From Streptomyces fumanus (GTDB taxonomy: Bacteria; Actinomycetota; Actinomycetes; Streptomycetales; Streptomycetaceae): a stretch of 64,000 nt of DNA. The DNA lies in assembly GCF_014655295.1 (NCBI RefSeq), contig NZ_BNBI01000014.1, forward strand, positions 62,001-126,000, read 5' to 3'. Made by a program: the position numbers and the translations under genes. How positions within the stretch are numbered: the stretch's first letter is position 1; each line of letters opens with the position of its first letter. This document shows, one piece after another, positions 32,104 to 42,247 of this stretch. The notes under the pieces were generated by a model. It was not told the origin of the DNA. It ran no database searches and was given only the letters and a program-made list of their open reading frames with translations.

Positions 32104-34488
32104 ATGGCAGCCAACGGCGCACCCACCAAGCTCACCCAGGGCGCCCCGGCCAAGGGCGGCATCGGCGAGTCCACGCTCCGCCCGGACGGCACGCTCAAGG
32201 TCACCGGCGAGTTCGCGTACTCCTCCGACATGTGGCACGAGGACATGCTCTGGGGCCAGATCCTGCGCTCCACCGTCGCGCACGCCGAGATCGTCTCCAT
32301 CGACACCGCCGAGGCGCTCGCGCTGCCCGGCGTGTACGCGGTCATGACCTACGACGACCTGCCGACCGACGTACGCCACTACGGCCTGGAGATCCAGGAC
32401 ACCCCGGTCCTCGCCCACGGCAAGGTCCGCCACCACGGCGAGCCGGTCGCCATCGTCGCCGCCGACCACCCCGAGACCGCCCGCCGCGCCGCCGCGAAGA
32501 TCAAGGTCGAGTACCGGGAGCTGCCCCTGGTCACCGACGAGGCGTCCGCGACCGCCCCCGACGCGGTCCTCGTCCACGAGCACCGCACCGACCACCACAT
32601 CCACCACGTCCCGCACCCCAACATCGTCCACCGCCAGCCCATCGTGCGCGGCGACGCCGAGGCGGCGGCCCGCCGGGCCGACGTGATCGTCCGGGGCGAG
32701 TACACCTTCGGCATGCAGGACCAGGCGTTCCTCGGCCCGGAGTCCGGGCTCGCCGTGCCCGAGGAGGACGGCGGCGTCCACCTCTACATCGCCACCCAGT
32801 GGCTCCACTCCGACCTGCGCCAGATGGCGCCCGTGCTCGGCCTGCCCGAGGACAAGGTGCGCATGACGCTCTCCGGCGTCGGCGGCGCGTTCGGCGGGCG
32901 CGAGGACCTGTCCATGCAGATCCACGCCTGTCTGCTGGCACTGCGCACCGGCAAGCCGGTCAAGATCGTCTACAACCGGTTCGAGTCCTTCTTCGGCCAC
33001 GTCCACCGCCACCCCGCCAAGCTCTCCTACGAGCACGGCGCCACCCGCGACGGCAAGCTGACCCACGTCAAGTGCCGGATCGTCCTGGACGGCGGCGCGT
33101 ACGCCTCCGCCTCCCCGGCGGTGGTCGGCAACGCCTCCTCGCTCGGCGTCGGACCGTACGCCGTCGACCACGTCGACATCGAGGCGATCGCCCTCTACAC
33201 CAACAACCCGCCGTGCGGCGCGATGCGCGGCTTCGGCGCGGTCCAGGCGTGCTTCGCCTACGAGGCGCAGATGGACAAGGTGGCCCGGGAACTGGGCCTG
33301 GACCCGGTGGAGTTCCGCCAGCGCAACGCCATGGAACAGGGCACGCTCATGCCCACCGGGCAGCCCGTCGACTCGCCCGCGCCGGTCGCCGAGCTGCTGC
33401 GCCGGGTCAAGGCGATGCCGATGCCGCCCGAGCGCCAGTGGGAGTCCAGCGAGGGCGCGGACGTACGCCAGTTGCCCGGCGGCCTGTCCAACACCACGCA
33501 CGGCGAGGGCGTCGTGCGCGGGGTCGGGTACGCGGTCGGCATCAAGAACGTCGGGTTCTCCGAGGGCTTCGACGACTACTCCACCGCGCGGGTGCGCCTG
33601 GAGGTGGCCGGCGGGGAGCCGGTGGCCACCGTGCACACCGCGATGGCCGAGGTCGGCCAGGGCGGCGTCACCGTGCACGCCCAGATCGCCCGCACCGAGC
33701 TGGGCGTCGCCCAGGTCACCATCCACCCGGCCGACACGGCGGTGGGCAGCGCCGGGTCGACCTCGGCCTCCCGGCAGACGTACGTCACCGGCGGCGCGGT
33801 GAAGCACGCCTGCGAGCTGGTGCGGGAGCGGGTGCTGGAGATCGGGCGCCGCAGGTTCGGCTCCTACCACCCGGCCTGGGCCACCGCCGAACTCCTGCTG
33901 GAGGGCGGCAAGGTGGTCACCGACGGCGGCGAGGTGCTCGCCGACCTGGTGGACGTCCTGGAGGGCGAGGCCGTCGAGGTCGAGAGGGAGTGGCGGCACC
34001 GGCCGACCGAGCCCTTCGACCCGCGCACCGGCCAGGGCAACGGGCACGTGCAGTACTCCTTCGCGGCGCACCGCGCGGTGGTCGAGGTCGACACCGAACT
34101 CGGCCTGGTCAAGGTGATCGAACTGGCCTGCGCGCAGGACGTCGGCAAGGCGCTCAACCCGCTCTCCGTGGTCGGCCAGATCCAGGGCGGCACCACGCAG
34201 GGGCTGGGCATCGCCGTGATGGAGGAGATCGTCGTCGACCCGAAGACGGCGAAGGTGCGCAACCCGTCCTTCACGGACTACCTCATCCCCACCATCCTCG
34301 ACACCCCGACCATCCCGGTCGACGTGCTCGAACTCGCCGACGACCACGCCCCGTACGGGCTGCGCGGCATCGGCGAGGCCCCCACCCTGTCCTCCACCCC
34401 GGCGGTCCTCGCGGCCATCCGCGACGCGACGGGCCTGCCGCTGGACCGCACCCCGGTCCGGCCGGAGCACCTCACCGGCACGAACTGA
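32104..34488 (+). CDS. Xanthine dehydrogenase molybdopterin-binding subunit
   Basis: A 794-residue molybdenum hydroxylase large subunit, the catalytic part that hydroxylates hypoxanthine and xanthine. Visible family signatures are GVGGAFGGRED, the GAMRGFGAVQ segment (with the arginine that orients purine in related enzymes) and the catalytic Glu in GIGEAP (Glu758). Length fits the bacterial split type. The gene ends with a 12-bp hairpin at 34493-34520, so the permease downstream may have its own promoter. Cofactor sulfuration would need the XdhC protein encoded further on. Confidence 0.94.
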   Translation: MAANGAPTKLTQGAPAKGGIGESTLRPDGTLKVTGEFAYSSDMWHEDMLWGQILRSTVAHAEIVSIDTAEALALPGVYAVMTYDDLPTDVRHYGLEIQDTPVLAHGKVRHHGEPVAIVAADHPETARRAAAKIKVEYRELPLVTDEASATAPDAVLVHEHRTDHHIHHVPHPNIVHRQPIVRGDAEAAARRADVIVRGEYTFGMQDQAFLGPESGLAVPEEDGGVHLYIATQWLHSDLRQMAPVLGLPEDKVRMTLSGVGGAFGGREDLSMQIHACLLALRTGKPVKIVYNRFESFFGHVHRHPAKLSYEHGATRDGKLTHVKCRIVLDGGAYASASPAVVGNASSLGVGPYAVDHVDIEAIALYTNNPPCGAMRGFGAVQACFAYEAQMDKVARELGLDPVEFRQRNAMEQGTLMPTGQPVDSPAPVAELLRRVKAMPMPPERQWESSEGADVRQLPGGLSNTTHGEGVVRGVGYAVGIKNVGFSEGFDDYSTARVRLEVAGGEPVATVHTAMAEVGQGGVTVHAQIARTELGVAQVTIHPADTAVGSAGSTSASRQTYVTGGAVKHACELVRERVLEIGRRRFGSYHPAWATAELLLEGGKVVTDGGEVLADLVDVLEGEAVEVEREWRHRPTEPFDPRTGQGNGHVQYSFAAHRAVVEVDTELGLVKVIELACAQDVGKALNPLSVVGQIQGGTTQGLGIAVMEEIVVDPKTAKVRNPSFTDYLIPTILDTPTIPVDVLELADDHAPYGLRGIGEAPTLSSTPAVLAAIRDATGLPLDRTPVRPEHLTGTN

Positions 34489-34492
34489 TCCC

Positions 34493-34520
34493 GGTCCAGG
34501 GGGCTGCCGCCCCCTGGACC
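34493..34520. terminator. Terminator hairpin after the xdh operon
   Basis: GGTCCAGGGGGC pairs perfectly with GCCCCCTGGACC around TGCC, 12 bp, starting four bases after the xdh large-subunit stop. Confidence 0.8.
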
Positions 34521-34567
34521 CCGCTCTGTCCGCCTCGGGCCGTCCCCCGGGTCGCGCAATCCCGAAT

Positions 34568-34590
34568 CCCGTGACCATCCAGGTCACGGG
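34568..34590 (+). promoter_or_regulatory. 9-bp hairpin in the permease 5' region
   Basis: CCCGTGACC-ATCCA-GGTCACGGG, a perfect 9-bp stem 30 bases before the permease ATG. It could be an operator palindrome or an mRNA structure just upstream of the ribosome site. It does not match the GAGGTT repeat before xdh. Confidence 0.45.
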
Positions 34591-34619
34591 TGCCCCTGTG
34601 AACCTTGGGAGACGGCACC

Positions 34620-36077
34620 ATGACCCAGCAGTCAGTGGAGCCCACGACCACCGCCGAGGACGCGGGCGCGGGTTCCCGCGTGCCGGCCGGCCGGTCGTGG
34701 CTCGACCGCTACTTCCACATATCCCGGCGGGGATCCACCGTGGCGCGCGAAGTGCGCGGCGGCGTCACCACCTTCATGGCGATGGCGTACATCCTCCTGC
34801 TCAATCCCCTGATCCTGTCCGGCGAGGACGCCGCCGGGAACACCCTCGCCGCCCAGGCCCTGATCACCGCCACCGCGTCCGCCGCCGCCCTGAGCACCCT
34901 GCTGATGGGCTTCGTCGGCAAGGTGCCGCTCGCGCTCGCCGCCGGTCTGTCCGTCTCCGGCGTCCTCGCCTCGCAGGTCGTCCCCGAGATGACCTGGCCG
35001 CAGGCGATGGGCATGTGCGTGGTCTACGGCGTGGTGATCATGCTTCTGGTGGTCACCGGCCTCCGCGAAATGATCATGAACGCGATCCCGCTCGCCCTCA
35101 AGCACGGCATCACCATGGGCATCGGCCTGTTCATCGCGCTCATCGGCCTGTACAAGTCCGGCTTCGTCCACCAGGGCGAGGCCACCCCGCTCACCCTCGG
35201 CCCGGCGGGCGAACTCGCCGGCTGGCCGGTGCTGCTGTTCTGCGGCACCCTCCTGCTGATCTTCATGCTCCAGGCCCGGAACGTCCCCGGCGCCATCCTC
35301 ATCGGCATCGTGGCCGGCACCGCCGTCGCCGCCCTGCTGAACGCGGCCGGGGTGGTCGACGCCCGGCAGTGGGCGGGCGGGGCCCCGGAGCTGCACGGCG
35401 GCGCGGTCTCCCTGCCCGACTTCTCGCTCTTCGGCGAGGTCGGGTTCGGGGGCTGGGGCGAGGTCGGCGCGATGACCGTCGGCATGATCGTGTTCACCCT
35501 GGTGCTCGCCGGGTTCTTCGACGCGATGGCGACCATCATCGGCGTCGGCACCGAGGCGGAACTGGCCGACGACAAGGGCCGGATGCCGGGCCTGTCGAAG
35601 GCGCTGTTCATCGACGGCGCGGGCGGCGCGATCGGCGGCGTGACCGGCGGCAGCGGCCAGACCGTGTTCATCGAGTCGGCCACCGGCGTCGGCGAGGGCG
35701 CCCGGACCGGGCTCGCCTCGGTGGTGACCGGCGCCTTCTTCGCGGCCTGCCTGTTCTTCACGCCGCTGACCGCGCTCGTCCCGCAGGAGGTCGCCTCGGC
35801 GGCGCTGGTGGTGATCGGCGCGATGATGCTGATGAACGCCCGGCACGTGGACTGGGCGGACCGGGCGACCGCGATCCCGGTCTTCCTGACCGTGGTGCTG
35901 ATGCCGTTCACGTACACCATCACCACCGGCGTCGCGGCCGGCGTCATCGCCTACACGGCGATCAAGGCCGCGCAGGGCAGGTTCCGGGAGATCGGCCCCT
36001 TCATGTGGGTGCTGACCGCCGTCTTCCTCGTGTACTTCGCCCTGCACCCGATCGAGAGCTGGCTGGGCGTGCGGTAG
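34620..36077 (+). CDS. AzgA-type NCS2 purine permease
   Basis: A 485-residue membrane transporter with 12 or more helices. The AzgA branch of NCS2 (adenine, guanine, hypoxanthine; proton symport) is indicated by GFFDAMATIIGVGTEAEL and GGSGQTVFIESATGVGEG. ATG 34620 has GGGAGA nine bases upstream; a TTG at 34605 in frame is less likely. Placed between xanthine dehydrogenase and its maturation factor, it probably imports the bases that XDH oxidises. Exact substrate specificity cannot be read from sequence. Confidence 0.92.
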   Translation: MTQQSVEPTTTAEDAGAGSRVPAGRSWLDRYFHISRRGSTVAREVRGGVTTFMAMAYILLLNPLILSGEDAAGNTLAAQALITATASAAALSTLLMGFVGKVPLALAAGLSVSGVLASQVVPEMTWPQAMGMCVVYGVVIMLLVVTGLREMIMNAIPLALKHGITMGIGLFIALIGLYKSGFVHQGEATPLTLGPAGELAGWPVLLFCGTLLLIFMLQARNVPGAILIGIVAGTAVAALLNAAGVVDARQWAGGAPELHGGAVSLPDFSLFGEVGFGGWGEVGAMTVGMIVFTLVLAGFFDAMATIIGVGTEAELADDKGRMPGLSKALFIDGAGGAIGGVTGGSGQTVFIESATGVGEGARTGLASVVTGAFFAACLFFTPLTALVPQEVASAALVVIGAMMLMNARHVDWADRATAIPVFLTVVLMPFTYTITTGVAAGVIAYTAIKAAQGRFREIGPFMWVLTAVFLVYFALHPIESWLGVR

Positions 36078-36130
36078 CCGCCCCGCCGGGGAACCCGTCC
36101 ATCCACCCGAAATCCCGAGGAGACCGACAG

Positions 36131-37270
36131 ATGCTGGACATCGCCGAGGAACTGCACCGGTGGGTCGAGCGGGGACGCGACTTCGCGGTGGCCACGGTGG
36201 TGGCCGTCGGCGGCAGCGCCCCGCGCCGGCCCGGCGCCGCCCTCGCGGTGGACACCGACGGCACGGCGATCGGCTCGGTCTCCGGGGGCTGTGTCGAGGG
36301 CGCCGTCTACGAGCTGTGCCGGCAGGTGCTCCAGGACGGCACACCCGTCCTGGAACGCTTCGGCTACAGCGACGCCGACGCCTTCGCCGTGGGCCTGACC
36401 TGCGGCGGGGTCATCGACATCCTGGTCGCCCCGGTCCGGGCGGGCGACCCCGCCCGGACGGCGGCCGCCGCCGCGCTGGCCGCCGCCGCCCGCGGGCAGG
36501 CCGCCGCGCTCGCCCGGATCGTGACCGGCCCGGCGCCCCTGCGGGGCCGTGCGCTGACGGTACGGCCCGACGGCACGTACGACGGCGGCTTCGGCGCGCA
36601 CCCCGCGCTGGACGCCACGGTGGCCGCCGAGGCGCGCGCCTTCCTGGACGCCGGGCGCACCGGCACCCTGGAGATCGGCGAGCGGGGCTCGCGGTGCGGG
36701 GCGCCGCTGACCGTGCTGGTGGAGTCGTCGGTGCCGCCGCCCCGGATGATCGTGTTCGGCGCGATCGACTTCGCGTCGGCACTGGTCCGCGTCGGCCGCT
36801 TCCTGGGCTACCGGGTGACGGTGTGCGACGCCCGGCCGGTCTTCGCCACCGAGGCCCGCTTCCCCGACGCCGACGAGGTCGTCGTCGCCTGGCCGCACGA
36901 GTACCTGGAGCGCACCGAGGTCGACGCCCGCACGGTGCTGTGCGTGCTGACCCACGACGCCAAGTTCGACGTACCGCTGCTGCGGCTGGCGCTGAAGCTG
37001 CCGGTGGCGTACGTGGGGGCGATGGGCTCGCGCCGCACCCACCTGGACCGTCTGGCGAGGCTGCGCGAGACCGGCGTCGGCGACCTGGAGCTGGCCCGGC
37101 TCAGGTCCCCGATCGGCCTGGACCTGGGCGCCCGGACGCCGGAGGAGACGGCGCTGTCCATCGCCGCCGAGATCGTCGCCGACCGGCGCGGCGGCAGCGG
37201 CGTCCCGCTGACCGGCGCGCACACCCCGATCCACCACGAGGAACCGGCTCCGGTCGCCCGGGTCTCCTGA
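36131..37270 (+). CDS. xdhC: XdhC-family molybdenum cofactor insertion/sulfuration factor
   Basis: A 379-residue XdhC/CoxI protein. The N-terminal XdhC_CoxI domain shows GGSAPRRPGAALAV, SGGCVEGAVY and LTCGG, cysteine motifs linked to Moco binding. The C-terminal Rossmann-like XdhC_C domain spans about 195-350 (IVFGAIDFASALVRVG). XdhC protects the cofactor and promotes its sulfuration before insertion into XDH. ATG 36131 has GAGGAG nine bases upstream. It follows the permease by 53 bases, last gene of this purine block. Confidence 0.93.
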   Translation: MLDIAEELHRWVERGRDFAVATVVAVGGSAPRRPGAALAVDTDGTAIGSVSGGCVEGAVYELCRQVLQDGTPVLERFGYSDADAFAVGLTCGGVIDILVAPVRAGDPARTAAAAALAAAARGQAAALARIVTGPAPLRGRALTVRPDGTYDGGFGAHPALDATVAAEARAFLDAGRTGTLEIGERGSRCGAPLTVLVESSVPPPRMIVFGAIDFASALVRVGRFLGYRVTVCDARPVFATEARFPDADEVVVAWPHEYLERTEVDARTVLCVLTHDAKFDVPLLRLALKLPVAYVGAMGSRRTHLDRLARLRETGVGDLELARLRSPIGLDLGARTPEETALSIAAEIVADRRGGSGVPLTGAHTPIHHEEPAPVARVS

Positions 37271-37283
37271 CCGGCCCGGGGCG

Positions 37284-37724
37284 TCAGGGCTGCCGCAGCA
37301 GCCGGTTGACCGCGCGGCCGAAGACGTACCGGCCCGCGCGGGCCAGGACGCCGTCGAACAGGGACGGCAGCAGACGCACGGCCAGCTCCTCCCGCCACAC
37401 CACCCGGGACCGGCCGCCGGGACCGGGCCGGACGTCGATCTCCGCCCAGCCCCGCACCAGCTTGCCGCGCTTCTCCAGGCGGCAGTGGCCGGGCGCGCCG
37501 TCGAGCGGGGGCCGCCACACGGTCACCTCCATGGGGTCCGCGAAGGCCAGCGGGCCGAGCCCGGTGCGGGCCACCACGAGGGTGCCGGGGGCGGTCGGCC
37601 CTGCGGGGACGACGGTGACCCGGGTCAGCGGCACGGCGCCGCCGTGCCGGTGCCACGCGGTGAGCCGGCGCCAGGACTCGGCCGGCGGCAGCGGAGCCGT
37701 GCGCTCCAGCGAGAAGGTGACCAC
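37284..37724 (-). CDS. SRPBCC-fold (START-like) protein
   Basis: A 146-residue protein with the SRPBCC pattern: [20 protein letters not shown] at the N-terminus, a beta-sheet core ([10 protein letters not shown]) and a long C-terminal helix. This fold holds hydrophobic ligands; many streptomycete members are uncharacterised. GTG 37724 begins the first strand; longer starts add non-conserved sequence. Convergent with xdhC and divergent from the glycan cluster 134 bases away. No specific role is assigned. Confidence 0.8.
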   Translation of the reverse strand: MVTFSLERTAPLPPAESWRRLTAWHRHGGAVPLTRVTVVPAGPTAPGTLVVARTGLGPLAFADPMEVTVWRPPLDGAPGHCRLEKRGKLVRGWAEIDVRPGPGGRSRVVWREELAVRLLPSLFDGVLARAGRYVFGRAVNRLLRQP

Positions 37725-37858
37725 GCCACGATCGTAGGCACCGCACGGGCGGACCGCCGTCGACCGTTTGTCCGACGGATGCGTATTCGGGATACGGAGG
37801 GCACTCACCGGGTTACTCGCCGGGGCACGGAAGTGACGGCGAGAGTGAGGAGAGTCCC

Positions 37859-38836
37859 GTGAGCGAACGCCCCGAGGGCACCCGGCGCTGGCGCCGGGCG
37901 CTGGTCACCGGCGGAGCCGGATTCGTCGGGTCCCATCTGTGCGGCCGGCTGCTCGGCCAGGGCACCGAGGTGGTCTGCCTGGACAACCTGGCCACCGGCA
38001 CCCGCGCCAACGTCGCCGAACTGGAACGGCGGCGCGGCTTCCGCTTCGTCCGGGCCGACGCCACCGACCCCGCCGCGCTCACCGGCCTGCCCGGCCGGTT
38101 CGACCTGGTCCTGCACTTCGCCTGCCCGGCCTCGCCCGCCGACTACCTCCGGCTGCCCCTGGAGACCCTCGACGTCGGCAGCACCGGCACCCGCAACGCC
38201 CTGGAGCGCGCCCGCGCCGACGGCGCCCGCTTCCTGCTCGCCTCCACCTCCGAGGTCTACGGCGACCCGCTGGAGCACCCCCAGCGCGAGAGCTACTGGG
38301 GCAACGTCAACCCGGTCGGCCCGCGCAGCGTCTACGACGAGTCCAAGCGGTTCGCCGAGGCCCTGACCACCGCCCACCGCCAGGTGCACGGCACCGACAC
38401 CGCCATCGTGCGGATCTTCAACACCTACGGGCCCCGGATGCGCACCGGCGACGGCCGCGCCGTGCCCACCTTCATCGCCCAGGCCCTGGACGGCATGCCG
38501 CTCACCGTGGCCGGCGACGGCGGCCAGACCCGCTCCCTGTGCTACGTCGACGACACCGTGGACGGCGTCCTCGCCCTCGCCGCGTCCGGCGAGAGCGGCC
38601 CGGTGAACATCGGCGGCGGCGAGGAGATCACCATGCTGGAGCTGGCCCGCCGGATCATCGACCTCACCGGCTCCGGCTCCCGCATCCGCTTCGTCGAACG
38701 CCCCGTCGACGACCCCGGCCGCCGCCGCCCCGACACCACCCTGGCCCGCGAGCGGCTCGGCTGGCGGCCCCGTACCGACTGGAACGAGGGCCTGGAACGC
38801 ACCATCGGCTGGTTCGCGCACGCCGTGGCCGCCTGA
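37859..38836 (+). CDS. UDP-glucuronate decarboxylase-like NAD-dependent sugar SDR
   Basis: A 325-residue extended SDR. NAD binding uses GGAGFVG (18-24); the catalytic pair is Tyr159 and Lys163 in VYDESK. The TSEVYGDP and [14 protein letters not shown] segments match UDP-xylose synthase type decarboxylases closely, so UDP-glucuronate to UDP-xylose (or the 4-keto intermediate) is the best guess; dTDP-glucose dehydratase is less likely. GTG 37859 follows GAGGAGAG by five bases. It is 140 bases before the carbamoyltransferase and opens the glycan cluster. Confidence 0.9.
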   Translation: MSERPEGTRRWRRALVTGGAGFVGSHLCGRLLGQGTEVVCLDNLATGTRANVAELERRRGFRFVRADATDPAALTGLPGRFDLVLHFACPASPADYLRLPLETLDVGSTGTRNALERARADGARFLLASTSEVYGDPLEHPQRESYWGNVNPVGPRSVYDESKRFAEALTTAHRQVHGTDTAIVRIFNTYGPRMRTGDGRAVPTFIAQALDGMPLTVAGDGGQTRSLCYVDDTVDGVLALAASGESGPVNIGGGEEITMLELARRIIDLTGSGSRIRFVERPVDDPGRRRPDTTLARERLGWRPRTDWNEGLERTIGWFAHAVAA

Positions 38837-38976
38837 ACCCGACCGCCCGGACCCGGGCACCCGTCACCGAGGGTGATTTTTCCTGCCTTTTGCGGAGTCG
38901 AGTTGTTTCCAAGTGTTTGAGACAACCGTCCCGCGGCACCCGCGACCCGGAAGCGACACAGGACGGAGCATCCCCC

Positions 38977-40620
38977 ATGCGCATCCTTGGTATCAACGCC
39001 CTCTTCCACGACCCTGCCGCCGCACTGGTCATCGACGGCAGGACCGTTGCGGCCGCCGAGGAAGAGCGCTTCAGCCGCCGCAAGCACGGCAAGCGGCCGG
39101 TGCCCTTCTCCGCCTGGGAGGTACCGGAACTCTCCGCCCGCTGGTGCCTGGACCACGCCGGCCTGCGCCCCGCCGACCTGGACGCCGTCGCCTACTCCTT
39201 CGACCCGAAACTCGCCCGCCCCGCCGCGGACCTGGGCCTGAACGACCCCTGGGACCCGCTGCGCCTGGAGTACGCGCGCCGCGCCCCGCAGTTCCTCGCC
39301 GAGGCGCTCCCCGGACTCGACCCCGACCAGGTGGTCTTCGTCCCGCACCACGTCGCCCACGCCGCCTCCGCCGGACCGGCCTCCCCGCACCCCGACAACG
39401 ACGTCCTGGTCCTCGACGGACGCGGCGAGTGCGCCTCCCACCTGGCCGGCCGCTACCGCGACGGCAAGCTCGACACCCTCGCCGCCCAAGCCCTGCCGCA
39501 CTCGCTCGGCCTGGTCTACGAGGAGCTCACCGAACACCTCGGCTTCCTGCGCAGCAGCGACGAGTTCAAGGTCATGGCCCTCGCCTCCTACGGCAGGCCC
39601 CGCTTCCTGGAGGCGCTGCGCGAGTACGTCCACGCCACCGGCGACGGCGGCTTCCGGGCCCACGGCGTCGACTGGGCCGCCCTCGCCCCCGCCCGCCGCA
39701 AGGACGAGGACTGGACCCGGGACCACGCCGACCTGGCCGCCAGCGCCCAGGCGGTGCTGGAGGAGACCCTGCTGGAGCTGGTGCACTGGCTGCACCGCGA
39801 GGCCGGCGGCGACTCCCTCACCATGGCCGGCGGCGTCGCCCTGAACTGCGTCGCCAACTCCGCGATCGCCGCCCGCGGCCCGTACCGCAACGTCTGGGTG
39901 CAGCCCGCCGCCGGCGACGCCGGGACCGCGCTGGGCGGCGCCCTGCACGTCGCCGCCGCCCAGGAGGGCACCGCCCCCGAGCCGATGCCCGGCGCCGACC
40001 TCGGCCGGGGCTGGAGCGACGAGGAACTGCGCGCCTGGCTGGAGACGGCCGCGATCCCCTACGAGGAACCCGAGGACATCGCCGAGACGGTCGCCGAGGA
40101 ACTGGCCCGGGACGGCATCGTCGCCTGGTTCCAGGGCCGCAGCGAGTACGGCCCCCGCGCGCTGGGCCACCGCTCCCTGCTGGCCCACCCCGGCCGCGCC
40201 GAGAACCTGGAACGCCTCAACCACGTCAAGGGCCGCGAGGAGTTCCGCCCGGTCGCCCCGATGGTGCTCGCCGACCGCGCCCACCGCATCTTCTCCGGCG
40301 GCCCGGTGCCCAGCCCGTACATGCTCTTCGTGCACGACGTGGCCGCCGAGTGGCGCGACCGCCTCCCGGCCGTCGTGCACGTCGACGGCACCGCCCGGAT
40401 CCAGACCGTCGAGGCGCGCCGGGAACCGCTGGTCGCCCGGATGCTGGCCGCGTTCGAACGGCGCACTGGACTGCCGGTGGTGGTCAACACCAGCCTCAAC
40501 ACCGCCGGGCGGCCCATGGTGGACGACCCGCGCGACGCCCTGGAGTGCTTCGGCTCCGCGCCCGTCGACCTGCTGGCCATCGGCCCGTTCGCGGTGCGCC
40601 GGGGGAAGGCGTTCGCATGA
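38977..40620 (+). CDS. NodU/TobZ-type O-carbamoyltransferase
   Basis: A 547-residue carbamoyltransferase that would transfer carbamoyl from carbamoyl phosphate, via carbamoyl-adenylate, to a sugar hydroxyl. The Kae1-like N-terminal domain (1-about 340) has metal ligands in PHHVAHAAS (His124, His125, His128) and SSDEFKVM. The C-terminal domain has GRSEYGPRALGHRS, NHVKGREEFRP and NTSLN. ATG 38977 has GGAG about nine bases upstream. First of eleven genes joined by overlapping stop-start codons, so its product probably modifies the sugar made by this operon. Confidence 0.94.
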   Translation: MRILGINALFHDPAAALVIDGRTVAAAEEERFSRRKHGKRPVPFSAWEVPELSARWCLDHAGLRPADLDAVAYSFDPKLARPAADLGLNDPWDPLRLEYARRAPQFLAEALPGLDPDQVVFVPHHVAHAASAGPASPHPDNDVLVLDGRGECASHLAGRYRDGKLDTLAAQALPHSLGLVYEELTEHLGFLRSSDEFKVMALASYGRPRFLEALREYVHATGDGGFRAHGVDWAALAPARRKDEDWTRDHADLAASAQAVLEETLLELVHWLHREAGGDSLTMAGGVALNCVANSAIAARGPYRNVWVQPAAGDAGTALGGALHVAAAQEGTAPEPMPGADLGRGWSDEELRAWLETAAIPYEEPEDIAETVAEELARDGIVAWFQGRSEYGPRALGHRSLLAHPGRAENLERLNHVKGREEFRPVAPMVLADRAHRIFSGGPVPSPYMLFVHDVAAEWRDRLPAVVHVDGTARIQTVEARREPLVARMLAAFERRTGLPVVVNTSLNTAGRPMVDDPRDALECFGSAPVDLLAIGPFAVRRGKAFA

Positions 40621-41636
40621 CGCAGACCCCGAGGACCGGATACGCCGTCGTGATCCCCACCCTGGCCCGCGCCACGCTGGCCGACTGCCTGGCCGCGCTG
40701 GTCGCCGCGCACGGCCCCGACCCCGACGAGATCGTCCTCGTCGACGACCGGCCCGACCCGGACGCCGACCCCGGCGCGCTGGAGTACCCGCTCAGCGTGC
40801 TGGGTGACCTGCGCGAACGCACGGTGGTGCTGCGCAGCGGCGGACGCGGACCGGCCGCCGCCCGCAACACCGGACTGAGCGCGGTCATCGCCCCGTGGAC
40901 CGCGTTCCTCGACGACGACGTGCAGGTCGGCCCGCACTGGTGCGACCAGCTCGCCCAGGACCTCGCCGAGGCCGGCCCCGGCACCGCCGGCGTCCAGGGC
41001 GTCATCGCCGTCCCGCTGCCCGGCGAACGCCGCCCCACCGACTGGGAGCGCGGCACCGCCGGACTGGCCACCGCCCGCTGGATCACCGCCGACATGGCCT
41101 ACCGCACCGAGGCGCTCAAGCAGGTCGGCGGCTTCGACGAACGCTTCACCCGCGCCTTCCGGGAGGACGCCGACCTCGCGCTGCGCGTCCTGGACGCCGG
41201 CTGGCGCATCCGGCAGGGCCGGCGCACCACCCGGCACCCGGTGCGCCCGGCCGGCCGCTGGGTCTCCCTGCGGCAGCAGCGCGGCAACGCCGACGACGCC
41301 CTGATGCGCAGGCTGCACGGCCCCGACTGGTGGGCCAAGGCGGTCGCGCCCCGGGGCCGGATCCGCCGGCACGCCGCGATCACCGCCGCCGGTGCCGCCG
41401 CCCTCGTCCTCGCCGCCGCCGGACGCCCCCGGGCCGCCGCGGCCGCCGGGCTGGCCTGGGCCGCCGGCACCGCCGAGTTCGCCTGGGCCCGTATCGCGCC
41501 CGGACCGCGCACCCGGCACGAGGTGACCACCATGGTCACGACCAGCGTCCTCATCCCGCCGGCCGCCACCTGGCACCGGATCAGCGGGGAGTGGCGGCAC
41601 CGCTCCGCCCCCGCCTGGCAGGAGGTGACCGCATGA
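40617..41636 (+). CDS. Family 2 glycosyltransferase with C-terminal membrane segment
   Basis: A 339-residue GT2. The GT-A fold starts at residue 9 (YAVVIPTLARATL); the metal-binding acidic motif is FLDDDVQ near residue 97, and the acceptor-side acidic pair is FREDADLALR. A hydrophobic stretch (about 248-285) suggests membrane association. ATG overlaps the previous stop (ATGA). Sugar donor and acceptor cannot be read from sequence. Confidence 0.9.
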   Translation: MTQTPRTGYAVVIPTLARATLADCLAALVAAHGPDPDEIVLVDDRPDPDADPGALEYPLSVLGDLRERTVVLRSGGRGPAAARNTGLSAVIAPWTAFLDDDVQVGPHWCDQLAQDLAEAGPGTAGVQGVIAVPLPGERRPTDWERGTAGLATARWITADMAYRTEALKQVGGFDERFTRAFREDADLALRVLDAGWRIRQGRRTTRHPVRPAGRWVSLRQQRGNADDALMRRLHGPDWWAKAVAPRGRIRRHAAITAAGAAALVLAAAGRPRAAAAAGLAWAAGTAEFAWARIAPGPRTRHEVTTMVTTSVLIPPAATWHRISGEWRHRSAPAWQEVTA

Positions 41637-42247
41637 GCCCCGTCAAGGCCGTCCTGTTCGACCGCGACGGCACCCTCGTCCACGACGTCCCCTACAACGG
41701 CGACCCGGAACGGGTCCGCCCCGTCGACGGCGCCCGCGAGGCCCTCGACCTGCTGCGGCACCACGGCATCGCCACCGGCGTCGTCACCAACCAGTCCGGC
41801 GTCGCCCGCGGCCTGCTCACCGACGCCGACGTACGCCGCGTCAACCACCGGATCGACGAACTGCTCGGCCCGTTCGACGTCTGGGCGATCTGCCCGCACG
41901 GCCCCGACGACGGCTGCCACTGCCGCAAACCCCAGCCCGGCATGATCCTGTGGGCGGCCGGCCGGATCTGCACCCACCCCGCCGACTGCGTGGTCATCGG
42001 CGACATCGGCGCCGACGTCGAGGCCGCCCGCCGGGCCGGCGCACACGGCATCCTCGTCCCCAACCAGGCGACCCGCCCCGAGGAGACCGCCGCCGCCGAC
42101 CACGTCGCCGCCGACCTGCTGACCGCCGTCCGCGCGGTCCTCGGCGGACCCCCCAAGGGCCGGGTGCTGGCGAACGAAGGGCCCATCGAGGCCGCCTACG
42201 CCACACCGCCCGCGCCGCCCGCCGACCCCTGCGGGAGGCCCCGATGA
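41633..42247 (+). CDS. GmhB-like heptose bisphosphate phosphatase (HAD)
   Basis: A 204-residue HAD phosphatase. The catalytic motif is FDRDGTL with Asp10 and Asp12; motif II is VVTNQSG and motif III/IV IGDIGADVEAA. The GmhB zinc loop CPHGPDDGCHC gives Cys87, His89, Cys95 and Cys97, which separates this group from histidinol phosphatases only by context. It would remove the C7 phosphate from heptose 1,7-bisphosphate between the two HldE steps. About 30 C-terminal residues exceed the usual domain. ATGA overlap at both ends. Confidence 0.92.
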   Translation: MSPVKAVLFDRDGTLVHDVPYNGDPERVRPVDGAREALDLLRHHGIATGVVTNQSGVARGLLTDADVRRVNHRIDELLGPFDVWAICPHGPDDGCHCRKPQPGMILWAAGRICTHPADCVVIGDIGADVEAARRAGAHGILVPNQATRPEETAAADHVAADLLTAVRAVLGGPPKGRVLANEGPIEAAYATPPAPPADPCGRPR

